DNA of 64,000 bases from Owenia fusiformis. Lineage: Eukaryota > Annelida > Polychaeta > Sabellida > Oweniidae. The notes under the pieces are model-generated. The model worked only from the letters and a program-made list of their open reading frames with translations. It was not told the DNA's origin and made no database searches. How positions within the stretch are numbered: position 1 is the first letter of the stretch; each line of letters opens with the position of its first letter. Position numbers and translations under genes: made by a program. Where the stretch lies: NCBI GenBank assembly GCA_903813345.2, contig CAIIXF020000002.1, positions 8,145,555-8,209,554 on the forward strand. Reading direction: 5' to 3'. Positions 57,967 through 64,000 of this stretch are shown here, one piece after another.

Positions 57967-59422
57967 CACCTTGCTCCTTTCTGTCGTATTAATAAAGCAA
58001 AAATAACATATCACGGTGGGATACGAACCACTCGCCTGGGATTTGGTTATTCACTAACACCATAGGCGTTCACCTATTCTGGATACAACTGACGAGTTGT
58101 ATCTAAGTGGAGTCAAAAGCGAAGATCATTCTAAATTGACGCTCGGTATAAATATATGATACTTTTGTCATCTCACACAGGTGAACGTTAGCCTCATGGC
58201 TAGCGTGTTTAGCTTCCACTCTCTAGGTTAGTCGATCGAAACCCGTTCATGGCGAACTTTTTGATTTGCTTGCTGTCAACTTATCATAAGTAGGGCAAAA
58301 TCCAGAAAAAGTAGATCAAAAATACTCCAATGGAGTATAAAATTGTCACCAGGATTCCGAAATGAGACGAATGTTAACTCGTTAAATCTCGGTAGATAAA
58401 GTAGGTCAGAAAATCCGGATTAATCCGAACTGATTCGGGAATCTTCGTCATAAGAAGTAGATCAAAAATCCAGAGAAGTAGATCAAAAATACTCCAATGG
58501 AGTATAAAATTGTCACCAGGATTCCGAAATGAGCCGAATGTAAACTCGTTAAATCTCGGTAGATGAAGTAGGTCAGAAAATCCGGATTAATCCGAACAAG
58601 GTTCGGGAATCTTCGTAATAAGAAGTAGATTAAAAATACTCCCAATGGAGTATAAAATTGTCCCCAATATTCCGAAATACGACGAATCGAATCGGCAAAC
58701 TTCGGTAAAATAATGAAGTGCATAAAAACCGAAATGATCCGATGAACGTTCGGATAAAATCGTGAACAGGTGTCAGGGGTTTCCCCTCATCTTTCCCCAC
58801 ATTGTTCTAAAAGCCTTATATGGATTTATCACGTAACATTCAAAATGACGTTCCTATATGGTTCTATGGGTTCGAACACGTGACCAAATATACCAAATAA
58901 AAATTTTACCTTGACCACTGGATGGGATTTCATAGAAAATATCCAAGAAAACCTATCCTCGTGATCCTTAAATCACTTAAATTCGATCATTTTATTTTCA
59001 CCCCTTGATGGAATTTTATGAAAGAAGTCATGAAAACACATCATCATGTAAGGGTTTTCACCTAAATTAGCTCGTTTTATCTTGAGCCTTCAATTGAATT
59101 TCTTGAAGAAATATTTTATGAAAAAATATCATCATGTTATGATTTGTATTTAAATAAGACCGTTTCATCTAAATACTTGGATAATATTTCATAAAAAATG
59201 CACTTTAAAATCTTTCAGAATTTGCCTTAATTTATCAATGTAATGAAAGTATAAGATTAACTCTCAAATAGCGTTCTATTTTAACCTTTTTATTGAAATC
59301 AATACAGGACTCGCTCTCTAAATATCCAATAAAAATTCAACCCTTGGATGTGATTTCGTTGGAAAAAAAAAATGTCAAGTCCAGAATCAAATGATTTGTC
59401 CAGAACCTCTTAAGATCCTGTT
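57967..59422 (-). repeat. Right arm (~1.4 kb) of the 9.1-kb inverted-repeat structure
   Basis: Mirror of 50283-51719 with high identity and the same internal tandem units. Flanks are TAATAA left of 50284 and TAATAG right of 59421, an imperfect 6-bp duplication at best. Confidence 0.85.
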
Positions 59423-59871
59423 AATAGAAGAGAAAGAAATATACATAGTAATATATATATATACATAAGCACATATAGCTAAATGTTAGCTAAAAACCTT
59501 ACAATATTACCTCCACAAACGGGTAGAGAGGGGCAAAGTTACCCCTTGTGACCAAAAATCTGAGAAGCCCTTCATATAAAATCTTACAAAAATCAAAAGG
59601 AAGTCTAATATTCAGTGTTTTGAGCCATATTTTATTAGAATTGGTCCATGATTAATGAAGATATTGACATTTTAAGACCATATAGGGTTATGTTGCGATT
59701 TCACTGGAAGATGTTCTCATCATTGGAAACATTGACCATTTCTTTTGATCACAATAACTTTGCAACTAACAGAGGTATGATGCTAATTTTTACATCATAT
59801 TGTGTGGGATTCATAACCAAACAAAGTCAAAAAACGTTTGGTTTCCCAGACTCCGGCTTACTCCTATTCTT
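59423..59871. other. AT-rich spacer, no gene recognised
   Basis: The short plus-strand frame at 59648-59899 has no domain and runs into the inverted repeat. Confidence 0.4.
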
Positions 59872-60127
59872 ATGCATTCAAAACCTGTGTCATGCTTGAA
59901 GCATGAGTTCCTTCAGAGACGCATACTGCATCTGCTGATTCGTAGTATAATGTAAAAGTTGTAAACACGTAGCACTTGCACACGAGAGGACAGTATCACA
60001 CTACTCAAAATGGATGCAGCACGAATGATTTGAAAATATTCTAGTGCTTAATATTAATTTTAACTTGAACTATAAAGCTCACCGGCCCATCAATCTTTTT
60101 AAACTAGCACTTTATGTGCCCTCTCAA
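59872..60127 (-). repeat. 256-bp inverted repeat, right copy
   Basis: Mirror of 41224-41479; ends CACTTTATGTGCCCTCTCAA at 60127. Confidence 0.8.
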
Positions 60128-60189
60128 GTGTTGATCAAGTATCAATCCGAAATGTTTAGGACGAGAACTATATATATATTTCGAACATA

Positions 60190-61065
60190 CACTCCCCTCC
60201 ATAAGTTTGGCAACCTTTTTCCCCCATTGAACTGCGTGTTAAAGCCTCTTTACGTTTGAATTTTTATTTATTTAACCGGTGATGAAATAACTTATAATAT
60301 TGATGAAAACGTAATTTGACTTTAATTCTAATACCTCCAAATTTTCTCAATTTTTTTCTTCAATTACAATAGGTCGAAAATTGATGATAAATTTGATGAA
60401 ATTTTGAAAATCGTCATTCCCATGTAATCCAATGGGAAATGGAGGGTTCGGGGCAAATCAGAAATCAGGATATCTTTTCAGTAAAAGATTCAGCAAAAAA
60501 TATTTTCATATAGAAAATTGAATTGTCTAACTTTTTTGAACACTAAGTGTTTAGTTTATTTGATGAATATTAAAGTTACAGCGCTTCAAAGTCATTTTTG
60601 AAAATAATTTTTCGCCTCCTGTGTTATTTCAATGGGAGAGTTTTTTTGAAAAACAATTTTGACTTTAAAGCCCTTTAACTTTGTTGAACCTGAAGAAACA
60701 TATCAATTTTTTGTTAAATAAAGTTAGCAAATTCAATTGCCTGCCTAACTCGTATTTTTTGCAAGGACTCGGATAGATGGATATTCTGTCATATGGCTTG
60801 CGGCAGACCTACCATTTCCCATTGGTTAACATGGGAATGTCGATTTTCAAAATTTCATCAAATTTATCATCAATTTTCGACATATTGTAATTGAGGAAAA
60901 AAATTGAGAAAATTTGGAGGTATTGGAATTAAAGTCAAATTACGTTTCCATCAATAGTATAAGTATTTTCATCGCAGGTTAAGTAAATAAAAATTCAAAG
61001 GTAAAGAGGCTTTAACACGTAGTTCAATGGGGGAAAAAAGGTTGCCAAACTTATGGAGGGGAGTG
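60190..61065. mobile_element. Tc1/mariner-type inverted-repeat element with TA duplication
   Basis: 876 bp. Ends CACTCCCCTCCATAAGTTTG on both sides, flanked by TA (60188-60189 and 61066-61067). Arms extend over about 270 bp. No transposase frame. Confidence 0.85.
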
Positions 61066-61861
61066 TATGATAACAAGAACAAAAGAAGTGTATGATGTGT
61101 TTTCTAAAACAATATAGAGAAACGTATATTTATATTTTTCAAAGATGTGTAAATTTTTTAATTTTTAACAAAAAATATATCCAACAATAGTTCTCGGGGC
61201 AGTTCACGTGTATTGTCTGTATTTTATCTAATTACTATTTAGATGAAATTCTTGGCTAAAGTAATCCTTGGCAGTTTTTATTTTAGATATTTTTATTTGA
61301 TTCATTTCTTTATTTAACCTCGAAAATGTTTTTTATATTCAATAATATGATACCATTGAATCATAACATCGTTTCGTAGAATACTTAAGATCTTTTCACT
61401 TCTCGTCTCTGTATACATAGTCATAAATATACAGTTATTATAATATTGAAATAAATATAACATTATATAAAAGTATTGGTACAATACTTGATGCTGATTA
61501 AACAAGGTTTCTAGCTCAAGTTCCAAAAGTTATAATAAGCCACAAGTACAGCGTTTCAGTAAAAAACAAGTGTTATATTTTTGATTGATTCACAATTCTG
61601 AGTCGTTGCTAAAATGAAAATTAGTATTGTTGAGTCATAAATATTTAATGATAAATCACACATCTAATACTAGAACCTATATCTAGTCAAATCACTGCTG
61701 GACTCAGACATTAAATATCAGTAAATAAGTAAACCACTTATCCTATTTTGATACACCAGTATTGAATACATCATAACAAACTGCAACTTGCTCATTTTGC
61801 TCATTCAACAAATTTACATATTTTTAGGTGACATCATTGAAAGAATTGCTAAGTTATCTAT

Positions 61862-61968
61862 AGTCTTGCTTAAAAGACCCTGTACCCCCCCCCTTTATCC
61901 TTCTCTTTGTATATTGCAGGTAAAGAGAGTGAAGGTAACGGGGGGGGATACAGTCTTTGAGCAAGACT
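61862..61968. mobile_element. 107-bp MITE with exact 11-bp target duplication
   Basis: Ends AGTCTTGCTTAAAAGACCC and, reversed, AGTCTTGCTCAAAGACTG, then poly-C/poly-G runs. AAGTTATCTAT is present on both flanks (61851-61861 and 61969-61979). An 11-bp duplication is in the Mutator-like range of 9-11 bp. A run like its interior (CCTGTACCCCCCC) is also at about 62966. Confidence 0.8.
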
Positions 61969-62384
61969 AAGTTATCTATCTTATTGCTTTTGAGAAATTA
62001 TAAGAGGTACACTCATACCCTTTATAATTTCCATTCATCAATGAAGGAATTATTTTTTGAAGATTGTTCATTTCATGAAACATTGGTGTACTAACATAGC
62101 ACTAATGACTAGCACTGTATTTTGTATGCCCGTGTTGCTAGTAAATTGCGTAATGTTTTAATGAGGTTCTTCTCCATGTTTCACTTAATAGAACAATCCC
62201 TGCAGTTCTCATTGAATGCCCATGTGTTTTCAACAAAGAAAGCTCATTCAGGCGCACTAACACTAAAACAATTATTATGAAAGACATCACGGTTTATTGC
62301 AATCAAACTAAATGTAGTTCACCAGCATCAAACCAGCGACACGCACGAGCAGCGGACAAGGTTTCCACAGCGTAATTAACGGTC

Positions 62385-62424
62385 TAAGTGCGCTTGGATG
62401 AACTGCTTTTGCAAAAACGCAGCC
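62385..62424. repeat. End fragment of the AAGGCTGCGTTTTTG TE family
   Basis: AAGTGCGCTTGGATGAACTG followed by CAAAAACGCAGCC. The related fragment is at 41093-41223. Confidence 0.55.
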
Positions 62425-62430
62425 TTATGT

Positions 62431-62560
62431 CTGGGTCACATTTGCTCCGACTCATCGGCCGGCGCCCGGCCGATTGAGTATTCTGTTCAAAACTGAATAC
62501 AATTGTGAACAGGATACTCAATCGGCCGGGCGCCGGCTGAATCGGAGCAAATGTGACCAG
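62431..62560. mobile_element. 130-bp palindromic MITE
   Basis: CTGGGTCACATTTGCTCCGA pairs with TCGGAGCAAATGTGACCAG; the stem of about 55 bp continues through GGCCGGCGCCCGGCCGATTG. Loop about 16 bases. GC-rich against an AT-rich background. Confidence 0.8.
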
Positions 62561-63047
62561 GCATTCGAGATACCATATTTTCAGCGGAGACATGCTCTGA
62601 TTCCAAATCACTCGACAATAAAAGTTTGAAAACCTGTCTTTTTTAAACCAAATAAGCAACTCGATTCATCATACCTGACAACATTATGTCAATACATTTA
62701 GAACACATGTCCGATTAAAGCAGTCTAGAAATGACTTACATAATTGCTACGACAGAAATCCCATTCCAAAATTGCATTTTGAACCTTTTATTTAACAATT
62801 TCGCAAATGAGCATACCTGGCCGAAAAACGAAATTACTCCAAATCTCAAAAATCATAGATACAATATAAGTACACCTCTGTATCTACACGACATAAATCT
62901 CAAATATTTCTTCATTATTAAGAAAATCATTCCAACATTAGAGGGTAACGTTTTTCTGGTCACCTCCTGTACCCCCCCCCACCCTACTCGCAGTTCTCTA
63001 ATAACCTTGCTGCCGATAACGAGCACAGGAGGAAATGGGCGTTACTT

Positions 63048-63478
63048 TCAAGAATCAGGTCCAGCTAGTAGTTCAATCTCACATAGCTTGTACATAGATG
63101 AGGTTGATACCACAATCATAGCAGCATATAGAGAACCTTCTCCTTCATCGGCTGTACATGTCCATGCAAACTCTCCAGTACCCGGGTAATCAGGTCCGGT
63201 ACAGCGCAGCATTCTTGCAGATGCAATATCAGTTGTTGTGTCACTCGTACTATACACATGAAAATCATCGGCAGCTCCACCATTTGTTGTGATCACAAGT
63301 TTGAATTGAGTCAAACCAATTGCATTTGTAAGGAAAACAAATCTCCCCCTAGGAACATTCTGAACCTCGAAGGAACAAGGTGATTTTTCCATGTCTGTCA
63401 GGGTATGGATGAGTGATCTAATTTCGCCAGGAAACGTTTCATCCATGATTGGTGACGATGAACCCACAAGATTCCGTC
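63048..63478 (-). CDS. Terminal exon of a probable F5/8C-like (galactose-binding-like) lectin domain protein
   Basis: 143 codons after an acceptor (AATTTTAG, exon start 63478), ending at TGA/TAG 63048-63050. The end of the frame, YAAMIVVSTSSMYKLCEIEL, resembles the last strands of fucolectin/discoidin (F5/8C) domains, where a C-E-V/I-E pattern closes the jelly-roll. The middle has RFVFLTNAIGLTQFKLVI and two to three cysteines likely to pair. The assignment rests on the C-terminal pattern only; another secreted beta-sandwich is possible. The open frame continues upstream to 63542 from a TTG, but that part lies in the intron. Upstream exons would be beyond 63.5 kb. Confidence 0.55.
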
Positions 63479-64000
63479 CTAAAATTATGTAATGTTCATC
63501 ATTAGTGAATACTCTAAAAGGAAGAGGTGCGATAAGGGGCAAATATCCCCATGGTCAAAATGAAATGGTTTAGGAGTAAAATGAAGGATTATAATGTTAA
63601 ATAATACTTTGAAAAATATCTAGGCGTTTGGACACACATAGGCTGAGGTTAGGGTCATTTAGTTCAGCAAAGTTGTATTGATTTACTCGGGGATGTACAC
63701 CATTGGTTCAACTATGGGATATTATAATATCCCAGTGAGATGGCTCACTAATTTCCATTGGTTATCATAAAAAATACACTATGACCCGAACGGACTTCAA
63801 ACTAAAAAAAATCACAATTTGAAGCAAATGGCATATCACATCAGATGTGCAAATATGAAGTTTGGAGTTGATTCAGGTCATACGTTAAATTAAAAGATAT
63901 AGCCATTTTCATATTTTTCACCACAAACGGCTATAGAACAATAGTATACTTCAAAACAAGTTTTACACAAATATCATACAACGTTGTAAACCTAAGGATT
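63479..64000. other. Intron or upstream DNA of the terminal lectin-like exon
   Basis: No further exon recognised. Confidence 0.4.

Noticed and set aside
62731-63189. 152-codon plus-strand frame
   Set aside because: Its second half is antisense to the lectin-like exon at 63048-63478, and the first half has no coding features.

Overview
The window looks like nuclear DNA of a marine invertebrate animal, perhaps a mollusc or another lophotrochozoan. Coding regions are split by GT-AG introns, intergenic DNA is AT-rich, and most of the sequence is nested transposable elements. The gene families present (multi-C-type-lectin receptor, leucine-rich-repeat membrane protein, galactose-binding-like secreted domain) fit an invertebrate rich in innate-immune lectins. 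The species cannot be fixed from the sequence. All host genes recognised lie on the minus strand.

Host genes. (1) 675-1402 is the last exon of a secreted protein with two copies of a Cys-rich domain of about 120 residues. (2) 13978-15723 encodes an LRR transmembrane protein of about 581 residues, with an internal duplication of six repeats; a truncated, stop-containing relative lies at 26826-27065. (3) 32343-40511 is a lectin receptor gene rebuilt here from 13 exons: one signal-peptide exon and four C-type lectin domains (CTLDs). Each CTLD is coded by three exons with the same phase pattern and carries an EPN motif. Its 3' end was not found. (4) 63048-63478 is the last exon of a probable F5/8C-like (galactose-binding-like) protein.

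Mobile DNA. 2461-10637 is bounded by inverted arms of about 150-bp tandem units. It holds a 5'-truncated LINE with an intact 807-codon reverse transcriptase frame, and a cysteine-rich (CXC-like) exon split by a 1.3-kb element with CACGGTG ends and an exact 5-bp target duplication (Transib/RAG-like hallmarks). A second element with CACGGGG ends and an exact 5-bp duplication is at 18926-20630. Several small inverted-repeat elements have exact TA, 5-, 8- or 11-bp target duplications; one (25298-25866) is filled by a minisatellite. From 41 to 60 kb there is a stack of nested elements. A young LTR retroelement (41549-49716, minus strand) has 898-bp LTRs with one difference seen. Its single long frame encodes Gag, a CCHC knuckle, an aspartic protease and a C2H2 finger, with no reverse transcriptase or integrase. 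Its 5' leader holds eight regularly spaced hairpins whose stems show compensatory change. Next to it is a 9.1-kb inverted-repeat structure with 1.4-kb arms.

Strongest leads: the gag-protease-zinc-finger LTR element with its leader hairpin array; the two CAC-ended 5-bp-duplication elements; and the modular exon grammar of the lectin receptor. Coordinates of splice sites are read by eye from GT/AG signals and phase agreement.
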